64,000 nt of DNA from contig ML660201.1 of NCBI GenBank assembly GCA_007570785.1, forward strand, positions 40,748,863 to 40,812,862. Direction: 5' to 3'. The position numbers were made by a program, and so were the translations under genes. Of this stretch, positions 11,830 through 22,568 are shown in pieces; position 1 is the stretch's first letter; each line of letters begins with the position of its first letter. This DNA is from Antilocapra americana. Lineage: Eukaryota; Chordata; Mammalia; Artiodactyla; Antilocapridae. The notes beneath the pieces are model-generated. The model was not told where the DNA came from. It was given only the letters and a program-made list of their open reading frames with translations, and ran no database searches.

Positions 11830-11998
11830 GAGACATTACTTTGCCAACAAAAGTCCGCATAGTCAGATGGCTGGATGGCATCATTGACTCGATAGCCATG
11901 GCTTTGGGTGGACTCTGGGAGTTGGTGACGGACAGGGAGGACTGGCATGCTGTAGTTCATGGGGTCACAAACAGTCCGACACGACTGAGCGACTGAAC
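11830..11998 (+). mobile_element. BovB 3' fragment, sense, inside antisense BovB
   Basis: Runs from gagacattactttgcc to the BovB terminus gactgaactgaactg with an internal deletion near 11862. Its first ~24 bases are the inverse of 11787-11810 in the neighbouring antisense BovB, giving a foldback. No target duplication is evident. Confidence 0.75.
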
Positions 11999-12942
11999 TG
12001 AACTGGGTTAGTTATAGCTTTTCTTCCAAGGAGCAAGTGTCTTTTAATTTCATGGCTGCAGTCACCATGTGCAATGATTTTGGAGCCCAAGAAAATAAAG
12101 AAGCTGGGTTTTAGTTAAAAGCCCTAGTCTAAGAAATTCTTGTTTGGAACCTTATAAAATCCCTATAATTGAAGCTCCAGACCCTTTTTTCTCTTTGTTT
12201 CTCAGAAGTTCCAGTAAAACTTTACTAACAAAAATGGGCTGTCTAGGTTAGTCATAACTTTTCTTCCAAGGAGTAAGTGTCTTTTAATTTCATGGCTGCA
12301 GTCATCATCTGCAGTGATCTTGTAGCCCATAAAAATAAAGTCAGCCACTGTGTCCATTGTTTCCCCATCTATTTGCCATGAAGTGATGGGACCAGATGCC
12401 ATGATCTTAGTTTTCTGAATGTTGAGCTTTAAGCCAACTTTTTCACTCTCCTCTTTAAAGAGGCTCTTTAGTTCTTCTTCACTTTCTGCCATAAAGGTAG
12501 TGTCATTTGTATGTCTAATGTTATTGATATTTCTCCTGGCAATCTTGATTCCAGCTTCTGCTTCCTCCAGCCCAGCGTTTCTCATGATGTACTCTGCATA
12601 TAAGTTAAATAAGCAGGGTGACAATATACAGCCTTGATGGACTCCTTCTCCATTTGGAACTAATTCATTGTTCCATGTTTGGTTCTAACTGTTGCTTCCT
12701 GACCTGCATACAGATTTCTCAAGAGGCATGTCAGGTGGTTTGGTATTCCCATCTCTTTAAGAATTCTCCACAGTTTATTATGATCCACACAGTCGATTTC
12801 CTTCAGGATTGGCTGATTGGATCTCCATGCAGTCCAAGGGACTCTCAGGAGTCTTTTTCTGCACCATAGTTTGAAAGCATCAATTTTTCAGCACTCAGCC
12901 TTTTTTATGGTCCAACTCTCACATCCATAAATGCTGCTGCTG

Positions 12943-13204
12943 CTAAGTTGCTTCAGTCGTGTCCAACTCTGTAACCCCACAGATGGCAGCCCACCAGGCT
13001 CCCCTGTCCCTGGGATTCTCCAGGCAAGAACACTGGAGTGGGTTGCCATTTCCTTCTCCAATGCACAAAAGTGAAAAGTGAAAGTGAAGTCAGTCAGTCA
13101 TGTCTGACTCTTAGTGACCCCATGGACTGCAGCCTATCAGGCTCCTCCATCCATGGGATTTTCCAGGCAAGAGTACTGGAGTGGGGTGTCATTGTCTTCT
13201 CCTA
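12943..13204 (-). mobile_element. Bov-A2 SINE (dimeric A unit), antisense, nested in BovB
   Basis: Two A-unit monomers in minus orientation are joined by an aaagtgaaaagtgaaagtgaag linker-like stretch at about 13068-13090. The copy begins with a gct-rich run. The BovB word atccata occurs on both sides (about 12924-12930 and 13204-13210), consistent with a 7-bp target duplication inside BovB sequence that is normally continuous. Confidence 0.88.
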
Positions 13205-13500
13205 TCCATATATGACTACTGGAAAAACCATAGGTTTGACTATGCAGACCTTTGTTGGCAAAGTGATGTCTCTGCTTTTTAATATGCTGTCTCAGTTTGC
13301 TATAGCTTTTCTTCCAAGAAGGAAATATCTCCTAATTTCATGGCTGCAGTCACTATCTGCAGTGATTTTGGGGCCCAAGGAAAGAAAATCTGTCACTGTT
13401 TCTACTTTTCCCCTTTCTATTTGCCATGAAGTGATGGGACCGAGTGTGATGATTTAGTTTTCTGAATGTTGAGTTTTAAGCCAGCCTTTTCACTCTTCTT

Positions 13501-14676
13501 TCCTTTATGCTCCTACAATTCTCAGAGCTTTGTCCCTTCTAAGTGATACTGTAATGGCCTGTTTTCTTGTCTGTCTCCTTAACCACACTATACAATCCTT
13601 GAAGGAAGGGGCTGTGAACTTGCAGGAACTAGTACAGACTAGATACTTAGTAACTATTTGTGGAGGGAATGAATGAATGAATATGTGAGAAAAAGTATCT
13701 GCACAAAATGTGCTTCCTCTGACTTGCTGGAAGAGTTCACCATGATGGAGAAAAATGTAAAAAAAAATATCAAAGCAAAGCAAAACAGAAAAAAGCAACA
13801 AAGAACCTGGAGCCTATGGAACCTCAAGGCTGTTATGTACAGGTTTTATAAAACATAACATGTTTTACACTTTTCTGTCCTTAGCCCTCAAGGACTACTT
13901 GTAAGCATTTGGAACACTGGATATGTTTATATACATATTTTAACATAAAGTTAGAGAATGTTGGTTCTAGAAGGGATCTTAAAATCCTTTGGTTCAGTTT
14001 TAAAAAATTTTTCAGGTAAGAAAGCTAAGTCTCAAAAGGATAAAGGTGACGTTAAAGATCCATAAAGCTTGCAGTTCTTGTTCTATATAAAGTTGCTTTC
14101 TCCTTAGAGCAATTATTCATTACTTTTTCAAGGACCCAATGTGAAAGAAATCTGCTGAGAACCATAGATCTCTCTGCGAAACAAACTCTCCGCATGAAGC
14201 CCAAGGGTTCCTATTTAGAATCCAAGGATCAAAGGAAAAGAGACAGGGTGCCCAAGAGTAGTGAACCTTAGGCATAAATTTAAATACTCTCTTAGCTGGA
14301 CATGTTATCCAACTTTTCTAAAAGATAGCAACATTTTACAGAGTTTTTGCGAGAGTAGTTGAGAAGACAGAACTGCTGCACATAAAAGGTACTCTATAAA
14401 ATGTTGGTCACATTTTGAAAGACATGGGATTATAGGACTATTCAAAGGACTCCTGCAAAGGCTTTATATATTCATCTATACAGCAAACCTTGTCACTTGA
14501 GGGTATCATGCATGTACATGGGGAACTACACACAGCAGGTGTAGCTTGCTTTTGTCCACAGAGCATGCAGGCTAATAGATGAGTGCTCATTGTTTTGGTG
14601 ACTAACAGAAGAGGATGTGGGCAGAGACCTCAGGGTCCATGAGTCTGTGAAAAATCTTAAATACTAGCTGCAATAG
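13501..14676. other. Upstream sequence, no gene
   Basis: No recognisable gene. The 98-aa minus ORF at 13505-13801 and the 61-aa plus ORF at 13673-13858 are short, low-complexity and have no family resemblance I can name. Possible old repeat pieces cannot be named with confidence. Confidence 0.4.
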
Positions 14677-14684
14677 GAAAGTCT

Positions 14685-14912
14685 GGGCTTACCAGATGGC
14701 ACAGTGATAAAAAAAAAAATCTACCTGTTGATGCAGGAGAGGAGATGTGGGTTTGATCCCAGGGTGGGGAAGATCCCCTGCAGAAGGAAATGGCAATCCA
14801 CTCCAGTATGCTTGCCTGGGAAATCCCATGGAGGGAGGAGCCTTGAGGGCTACAGTCCCTGGGGTTGCAAAGAGTTGGGTAAGACTGGAGCGCATGCACA
14901 TACACACACCAA
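14685..14912 (+). mobile_element. Bov-tA SINE, sense
   Basis: tRNA-like head at 14685-14780 (containing an A-run insertion at 14708-14718), A unit to about 14895, then a short CA-rich tail. Flanked by gaaagtct at 14677-14684 and 14913-14920, an 8-bp target duplication. Confidence 0.88.
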
Positions 14913-14920
14913 GAAAGTCT

Positions 14921-15639
14921 TAAGGACTAGGGCCCTTGGGCTGAGACAAGAAGGCATACTCCTCTTTCACAGGCAAAGTCCTTCATTTAATATTTGAATG
15001 CTGAGATGAAGAGAAAGGAAGTCATCCCTGGTCTTGGATGATTCCATACCTCTGCTTACCCAGACATCCCATGTCTGGATTTGCTTCATTTGTCTGAGCA
15101 TCCTGAAGACTCACTGCAATAGGAAGGAAATCACTGCTTTAGTCCTGCAAATTGACTACTCCGTGAAAGAGCTCAAATCTGGAGATTTCCATGACTTTTG
15201 GACTCCCTGAATAGACAATGGTAGCAGCTGAGGCTCCAGATTTGTTGGGTGGGAGCTTTTTCCAATGCAAACCCTGTCCAACTCCTCATGCACATTATAT
15301 CGAGGTGTATTTACGTGGGTTTATGAATGAATGAACTGACACCATCGTCCTACCTTAAACAGGATAACGCACACACTTTGCTGGGTGCAGACCGGGTGCT
15401 CAGTGAATGATGGCAGCTATGATGAGGAGGATGATGATGATGATGATGATATTTTTCCCTCGGTCCATTCATCTTCCATTCTCTTCTTCCCTTGAAGGAA
15501 CAAGTAAATGCCTTGTGAAATCCCTTCAGTCTCCCGAAGAAAATTAAGCTAATGGGAGGGCGCCAGGGTAAGGAAACCTCGACTCCCACTCTAAAGCTTA
15601 ACTTGAAAGATAGTTGCATCCCCTCCAAGTGTCATCCCT
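14921..15639. other. ERC2 upstream flank, no gene; (GAT)n tract
   Basis: No gene. A short gat/atg trinucleotide run lies at about 15419-15450. GC content rises from about 15540 into the promoter island. Confidence 0.45.
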
Positions 15640-16660
15640 GTCGGGGTCGTTGAAGCCACCTAACTATTTCCCCGGAGTGGCTGGCAGCTTTTGGAGGGGG
15701 GTACCCGGCAAGGAGCATCGGGGACATGAGATGGAGACGAGAAGCTCTGAGACGGTGGCCTCCCGGAAAGAGGCGCTTGAAAACCCCCAGCGCCCGCTCC
15801 CCGCCCGGGCCGGGCGCTCTCTGCTGCCCCCCGCGGAGGTGCCCGCGTCCCAGCCCCGGCCCCCCTAGCGGCTCCTCGGGAATGCTGGGAATGTGAGTCA
15901 GGGCCGCGGAGAGCGAGCGGGCGGGCGGGCGGGCGGAGCGGCGGGGCTGGGGGCGCGGCGGAGCGCAGGTCTGGCTGCGCCCGCGCGAGCGCGCGTCTCG
16001 GGACTGCGGCGGGTGCCGCCCCCTCGGCCGTCGGCCCCGCCCGGCCCGGCGCCCGGCCTCGGCCCTGCGAGCGGCGCCCTTCCTCCTTCGCTCGCTCGCT
16101 CCCTCCCCGCCCCGCTCCTCCTTCTCCTCCTCCCGCTCCTGCACGCTCGGGCTCCGGCTCTGGCGCCGGCTCCGGCTCCTCCCGGCCGCCCGGGGCCAAG
16201 GAGACGTGAGGTTGTAAAAATCCATGTGGGACGGCCCCGGGGCGAGCATCAGAAAGGTGAGACGCCGGGGCCGGGGCCGCTGGGCGCCCGGCTCCCTCGG
16301 GGCGGCCGTTCCGGGGCATCCCTCGTGCCGGGTGCCCCTCACTCGAGGGGAGCTGCATTGCGTTATCGGGGTTAGCCGAGGGGTGAACCACCCGCCTCTA
16401 CTTGGGCTTGCTGGGGCGGGGGAAAGGATGGGGCGGCCTAAGGGCGGATTTGTCTTGATGTAGAAACCCCCGGATTGGAACAAGTGCACGGCTTCCTCCG
16501 GCGCGCGGGCGCTGCTCGCTCGCCACGGCTGCCCGGGCCACCTCCCGCAGTCCCTCCCCGGCAGCCACCCTGACTGCTTTCGCCTTTCTTCTTTTCTGCT
16601 CCCCCTCTTTCGCCCGGCTTTCCCCCCTTTTGCCTTGAAGGGTGGGGGTGTTCGCAGGGA
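15640..16660 (+). promoter_or_regulatory. CpG island, ERC2 promoter
   Basis: The most GC- and CpG-dense interval in the window by a wide margin. Visible elements include a TGAGTCA AP-1-type word at 15894-15900, a run of overlapping GC-box units (gggcgggcgggc) at 15918-15936, and imperfect gctccgg repeats at about 16149-16185. No TATA box is seen near the presumed start, as is usual for CpG-island promoters. Its position just ahead of a strong splice donor, and 35.5 kb upstream of the first ERC2 coding exon on the same strand, makes it the likely ERC2 promoter. Long ORFs on both strands are a by-product of stop-poor GC-rich sequence. The transcription start cannot be placed from sequence alone. 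Confidence 0.8.
16140..16256 (+). other. ERC2 exon 1 (non-coding leader), 5' end uncertain
   Basis: The 3' boundary is inferred from a good donor, AAAG|GTGAGA, after position 16256, inside the CpG island. The left boundary given here is a guess; only the donor is supported. It holds one ATG, at 16224, that stays open to the donor in phase 0 and continues into exon 2 as an upstream ORF. Transcript evidence would settle the start and whether other first exons exist. Confidence 0.55.
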
Positions 16661-18330
16661 CAAGGGTCTCGGGAAATCCCCAGAGAGAACAAAGTAGAGG
16701 AAGATTTGGAGCCCCAGCCCAGCGGGTGGGGTACCTGGCTGATTCGGTGGGCTCCGAGGGGAGCGTGTTTAAAAAAAAAAAAAAATCCGTGTCAGGGAAA
16801 ATGAAGCCGGGTTTATTGGCGAGGAGTAGGGGGTGGTGGTCCATGAAAACGAATGCGATTGTGAAATTAAACTGAACGACCTGCTTTCTCTCCCCCTTCC
16901 CATCTCCGAATTATACAAGGAAAGAGATACTTATAGGGTTGTACCTATTCATTTTATTTTTAAATTATTGTCCAAGCCTTTGAAAGATCATCTTAGGACA
17001 GTGAAGATTAAGGGCTGCTTTGGTGCGGGATAATAAAACAGCTCTCGTAAACTCGGATCGGCCCTGCCTTTTTAATTTTGTACTTAAGGGTCTCTTTTCT
17101 CCTTGCCACAGAGGGAGGGTCCCCTCTGTTACGAGCAGATCGATTTTAGGCGGCTACCTGCCTTTGCTGGATGAAAGGCAATTTACTCCCGGAGCGGTGA
17201 ATTGTCAGCTCCCTCCGTGATTGACAGCCACACTTGCCACTTATGTGGGCATAAGGGGGACCGCTGGAACCTCGAGAGCCAATCAATGCTTGAGAGAGGA
17301 GGGCAGTTCCCACTTGTCATGGTTAGTTTCCTGGTTGGCTTTTTAAATCAGTGGTTTTACTTAACCATTGGTTTACACCAGGTATGAGGTTCCAGCTGTG
17401 AGATGCAGACAAGCGGGAAGAAAACTTCACAAATGGGCTCAGAAGCAAGAATGCTTCACTTGTGTTTGTCACCCCCTTTTTAGTTGTAGTAGCTGGGGAT
17501 GCTCAGGCCATTGGCTTAGAAATGAAAATGAAGTCAATCTGTATAAAGGATGAAATGGGAGAGTGTGTTGGCGATTAGAATTGGCCACCGATTTCTCTAG
17601 CATTGCAGGCTGCTTTATAAGAGATACCATTTACTCTTGAGCTGTCTGGAAAAGGGTGTGGCACTTTCTCTCCTATGGGCAGTCTTGTCCTTGTAAAGTC
17701 ACATTGTTTCTCAGTAAACAGTACTTAGCTCTTTGCTCTATTGGGGGGATTTAAAAAAGATATTTTTGAAACAGGCCAACATTCTTTATTTGAATTACCA
17801 TGAATAGAAGGGATTCTTTTAGTTTTTGACGGTGTAACTCAACTTCTGGAAGTGAAACCTGCCTTCTTCACTTCCAGTTTGGATGTCAGTTTGGAGGTGG
17901 CAGTGGGGTCAAGTCAGATGCTTTCTGGAGGGTAGACGAGTTTGCCTTTAAGGTAAATTTGCTTCTAAGATGAGCCATCTTGTTGATTTGCATCTCTGCT
18001 TTAATTAAAGCCTTCACAGTTTGGGAGGGTGGTGTGTGGATTGTGATGGAAGAATGGCTTTCACCAGCAAGATTTTCGAGGGTGGATGGATTGTGGGTAG
18101 AAGACCAGATCCTTCTCAACTTTCTATTAGTGAATGGCTAATTTTTCAATACTCTTCTCCATTAATTTAGTGAAAAAATTATCAATTGATCTGGAGAGCT
18201 GTCACCTTATAGACGACGTACCTGAATGTGAATATAAAGCTCTGCATTGAGCATATCATGAACAGATTGTGGGCTAGAGTATGCTGATTAGAATAGTCCT
18301 CATGTAGGAGCCAGGTTTGTCAATTATCAT
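16661..18330. other. Proximal intron 1, possible regulatory sequence
   Basis: Largely free of recognisable young repeats, unlike most of the window. It holds a TGATTGACAG TALE-type decamer at 17218-17227, CCAATCAATG nearby at 17279-17288, and an imperfect hairpin with 11-bp arms at 17846-17856 and 17867-17877. No coding potential is supported. Confidence 0.45.
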
Positions 18331-18339
18331 CATCATTAT

Positions 18340-18735
18340 TATTGCATATGCAAGCACTTTTGGGGTACTTTACCTGTATTTTCTTTATTAAATCCTGCAC
18401 AGCCCCTATGAGGGGTGTGTGTGTGTGTTAGTCATTCGTGTCCTACTCTTTGTGACCCCATGGACTGTAGTCTGCCAGGCTTCTCTGTCCATGGGATTCT
18501 CCAGGTGAGAATACTGGAGTAGGTTGCCATTTCCTCCTGCAGGGGATCTTCCTGCACTGTGGGCAGATTCTTTACCGTCTGAGCCACTAGGGAAGCCCTT
18601 ATGAGGTAGGTAGGACTATTATTATCCCCAAATTATAAATGAGGAAACATAAATAAATTAAGTATATTGCTACAGTTGAGTGTGAGAGTGAGAACTTGAG
18701 CCCACGTTTCTCTGATCCAGAGCCCATGACCTTGG
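18340..18735 (+). repeat. MIR SINE split by a Bov-tA
   Basis: Left part 18340-18413 (gcaagcactttt onward) and right part 18600-18735 (ttatccccaaattataaatgagg, then gaacttgagcccac) are successive pieces of one MIR. They are separated by the SINE at 18414-18599, which shows the order of insertion. Confidence 0.75.
18414..18599 (-). mobile_element. Bov-tA SINE, antisense, nested in MIR
   Basis: The A unit and a shortened tRNA-like head read on the minus strand, with a (GT)n tract at the left (18414-18429) that is the tail. It is flanked by tatgagg at 18407-18413 and 18600-18606, a target duplication taken from the MIR. Confidence 0.88.
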
Positions 18736-18739
18736 GCAT

Positions 18740-20880
18740 GGCTTTGAATTCAAATTCTGGTTGTGCAGTTTGCATGGGTTCAGTCTGCAGTGTGTACTCT
18801 TCCAGCTTACATAGGGCTTATTCTGTTAAGAGTCCACTGTGATATTAACGGTCTTTGCACTGTGCTGTTTGCCTCACCACTTTGAAGGCTCTTTCCTCCA
18901 CCATCAAGCAAGTTAGATAACTTTGTGTGTTACATATTTCCAGTATGTCAACTCTGGCCCAAAGGAAATTTGGTTCCAAACTTCGTGATGACTTCAAAGA
19001 AAGTAAAACAAAATAACATGCACACTTTTCCATCTTCCTTGATACCTTAAGGTTCTAGCTGGAGTTGTGAATAAGTCTTAGTTGAATACATACTCTTTTC
19101 ATTCAAATGGCTTTATTTTTTCTTCTCTAAAGGATAGGAATTGTATTTTCTTTTCCAGTTACAAAGGGATTTTTTTCATTAGTGATTAAATATAGTTATA
19201 TTTAAAATTATCCTATTACAACAATATGGCTTTCTTGCTTTTTTATGTAACAAAAGCCACAGACTTTAGCCTTTCAGTGTCTTCTTCCCATTGATGAAAC
19301 TCAATGGTCATGGTTTGCCAAAACAGGTATCCTGAAAAGCGAGTTTAGATGAATAGAATTGGAGTCCACAAATTCACCTCAACAGACAGTCTTTGATTTT
19401 GGTAGCACTGACTTTGTACAATTAACATTTTTATTTGTTTTGCTAGGACTTCCTTTAATAACCCCTTTTTATCAGCTAATAGTTTAACGCATTGGCTGTC
19501 ATATGGGAGATCTACCTGCCAGCCAACAGTTAATTTATTATTATATGTATATTATATTATTCCTTGATACTTTATTGTGATTTTCCTTGTTTTAGAAAGA
19601 TAGTAGAACAAAAGGAAAACACAACTTCTTTTTTGTGAGAAGAAAAGGAGCAAAATGAATGATTATGTAAGAAATGTGAAATTACTTCAAATGGTAAAAG
19701 AAAAATTAATCACCTTTTGCTGTGTAACAAAACTCCTGGACTTACAGCGGCAGGTATTTATTCTCGCCCTCATGAGTCTGTTGGTTGACGGTCGTTTTTG
19801 GCTGATCTAGGTTGGGCTCCCGTGATGGCTCTGCTGTAGGTTGTAGCCTGGGTCCTGGGCTGTTCCCCCTGTGTTCTGAGGCCCAGGCTGAAGGGGTAGA
19901 GGCTACATGGGGCATGCTCTTCTTATGGCAGATCAGTGTATTCAGGAGCCAAGTCAAGCTGTGCAGGATGTCATTTCCATTAACGATATTTTTGGATATA
20001 CCAAGTTAGATGGTGAAGCCTAACATCCATGGTTAAAAGTAGACTCTGCCCCTAGTTGGGGCGGGAATATTTAATGAACTATAATCTGAACTCCCACAAT
20101 GTGTAAAAAGAATAACTTTTTTCTTTTTTTTAGAATTTTGTAATTTTTTCTTCTCATTCTCAGTCTTCATCCCCTCACTCCTACCCCTATTTTTATGACA
20201 TATAAACATAGTATTTTGCATTTCAGGAATATACCATGTTTGATTCTAGAGGATTGACTGTAAAAGCAGGTATGAGTATATACATGAATTGCTTAAATGA
20301 TCCAGGCACTTACTGTGTTTGTGCTCAGTGGAGTGGGGAGCTCAGGAGTTTTTGTCTGATATGAGTCCTGTTACCATAGAACTTATTAGGAGTAGGTGGC
20401 AGGAAATACTTTGTAGATGAAATGGCATTTTCCTGCGTCCTTGAAGCAGTGATAGCGTTAGAGATAGAACAGGGGATATAGTGGAGGTGTAAGGTGCACA
20501 TCTGCATATAATGAGTTATTCCATTTGGTCTAGAGGGGTAAATAATAAGGTGATAATAATAACAATAATAATTATAATAATAGCAGTAATTATAGCCTAG
20601 CTTTTATTGAGCAGTTAACTATGTGCTAGGTACTCTGCACTCTGCTTAGCACTTTATGTGAAACATATCATTTAATGTTGGGATATATTGGTAGATACAT
20701 CATTTAATATTAGGGGGGACCTACTCTCTGATTGCCTATCTAGTATTCATTCTCTCCTTTCTCACTAAAGGAACTCCAGTTTTATTTGAGATGGGAATAT
20801 GCCAGTCTCACACTCCCAAACTCTCTTACATGAATAGCCTCGAAACTCAGGTCTTAATAATGATGCTTTGACCCCTTTTT
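18740..20880. other. Intron 1 sequence; ancient repeats, no gene
   Basis: About 19720-20010 belongs to a diverged repeat also seen near 32040, 46610, 49190 and 59700. About 20585-20690 is MIR-like (attgagcagttaactatgtg). An AAT/ATA-rich tract lies at 20540-20590. No coding potential. Confidence 0.5.
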
Positions 20881-20895
20881 GCTTCTTGCTGCGGC

Positions 20896-20921
20896 GGGGG
20901 GGGGGGGGGGGGGGGGGGGGG
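20896..20921 (+). repeat. Poly-G tract of 26 G
   Basis: An uninterrupted run of 26 G at 20896-20921, followed by cggg. It is a G-quadruplex candidate and likely to be length-variable or a sequencing/assembly artefact. Confidence 0.85.
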
Positions 20922-20984
20922 CGGGAAATGGATGCAGTGCCTTGAGGAGCAGCAGCCAACTTCATTAACAAAGATTTGTTGTTG

Positions 20985-21977
20985 TTGTTCTCTTGCTAAG
21001 TCATGTCTGACTCTTGGCAATTCCATGGATTGTAGCACACCTGGCTCCTCTTTCCTTCATTATCTCCTGCACTTTGCTCAAATTCATATCCATTGAGTCA
21101 ATGATGCTGTCTAATCATCTCATCCTCTGCCACTCCCTTCTCCTTTTACTTTCAGCCCTTCCCAGCATCAGGGTCTTTTCCAATGAGTCATCTGTTCACA
21201 TCAAGTGACCAAAAATATTGCAGCTTCAGCTTCAGCATCAGTCTTTCCAATGAACATTCAGGATTTTTTTCCTTGAGGACTGACTGGTTTGATCTCCTTG
21301 CTGTCCAAGGGACTCTCAAGAGTCTTCTTTTGCACCACAATTTGAAAGCATCAATTCTTCTGTGCTTAGCCTTCTTTATGGTCCAACTCTCACATTTATA
21401 TATGACTACTGGAAAAACCATAGGTTTGACTGTACAGACCTTTGTTGGCAAAGTGATGTCTCTGCTTTTAAATACGCTATCTAGGTTTGCCATAGCTTTC
21501 TTTCCATGGAGCAAGCATCTTTTAATTTCATGGCTTCAGTTGCTGTTTGCAGTGATTTTGGAGCCTGGGAAAATAAAATCTGTCACTGCTTCCACATTTT
21601 CCCCTTCTATTTGCCATGAAGTGATGGGACCTGATGCCATGATCTTAGTTTTTTGAATGTTGACTTTTAAACCAGCTTTTTCACTCTCCTCTTTCACCCT
21701 CATCAAGAGACTCTTAGTTCCTCTTCACTTTCTGCCATTAGAGTGGTATCATCTGCAGAGCTGAGATTGTTGATATTTTTCCCAGCAATCTTGATTCCAG
21801 CTCGTGATTCATCCAGCCTGGTGTTTCGAGTGATGTACTCTGTGTAAAAGTTAAATAAGCAGGTGACAGTATTCAGCCATGCCATACTCTTTTCCCAATT
21901 TTGAGCCAGTCAGTTTTTTTCATTTTTGGTTCTGATTCCTGCTTCTTGACTTGTGTGCAGGTTCCTCAGGAGAGAGA
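20985..21977 (-). mobile_element. BovB LINE, antisense, 5'-truncated
   Basis: A ~1 kb minus-strand BovB from near the 3' end (tgtgtctgactc-type word, degraded) back into the RT region (about 21977). Minus-strand readings contain MLHGKKAMANLDSVFKSRDITLPTKVC and YTEYITRNTRLDESRAG, but the catalytic YADD is degraded to SADD at about 21750 and stops interrupt it. More diverged than other copies here. Confidence 0.85.
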
Positions 21978-22437
21978 TAGCATATATTAAACATGACAAA
22001 GCTGGAACCTGGAAAACTGTTTTTTTTTTTGATGACATTGTTGAGCCATAGTACAAGCCTAGACTGCCTTCCTCTGTTAAATCAATACTTCTTATTACTT
22101 AAAACAAATAACCTTCTTAGTTGTAAGCCACTATTTGTTACTTGTAGTCAAACATAATCTTCACTGGTACATATAACTTCTCAAGAGCCTCTGCAAATAG
22201 ATGCTATCATACCCATTTCAAGGATGAGAATATGAAAATCAGATTAAGGCATTTGCACAAGATCTAGGATTCATTACTGAGTCATTTTGACTTTTAGGGC
22301 CATCATGCTGCCTTTGGCTGGGCAGATAAGTACCACAATAGAGATGCTGTTGGAAAAGTAGTTTGGAGTAAAATTGAGGGAGGAAACTGGATTCTAGGCT
22401 GAAAAGTTTTGAGTTTTATTACTGGGCGAAAGAATAC

Positions 22438-22568
22438 AATTGGCCCTCAATATATGGAGATTCCGAGTCCGGAGGGTTGACTGTAAGGGACTTGAGCATC
22501 CTTGGATTTTGGTATCAACGGGCATTCTAGGAGTCAATGCCCTGGAGGTACTGAGGGGCCACTGTATA
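22438..22568. mobile_element. Tigger-type DNA transposon remnant (internally deleted)
   Basis: Left end ttggccctcaatatatgg and right end gaggggccactgtata resemble the inverted termini of Tigger-derived elements, with the internal wording gggacttgagcatcc. The family name is tentative. Confidence 0.5.

Larger units (their letters stand above)
11320..13500 (-). mobile_element. Rearranged cluster of antisense BovB fragments
   Basis: At least three BovB segments in minus orientation: 11320-11829 (3' end inward), 12003-12105, and 12236-12797 (RT region) joined to 12798-13500. A sense-strand BovB 3' fragment (about 11830-11998) interrupts it, and the minus segment starting cttttcttccaaggag occurs twice (12018 and 12258), so this is not one simple insertion. 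About 12106-12235 is not BovB. Residual RT reading (12202-12624, minus) has the CLFNLYAEYIMRNAGLEEA block but a degenerate catalytic region. Confidence 0.85.

Noticed and set aside
15632..16663. 343-aa minus-strand ORF and overlapping 243-aa and 160-aa ORFs across the CpG island
   Set aside because: Stop-poor GC-rich DNA opens several frames on both strands; the product is Arg/Pro/Ala/Gly-rich low complexity with no recognisable family or splice structure.
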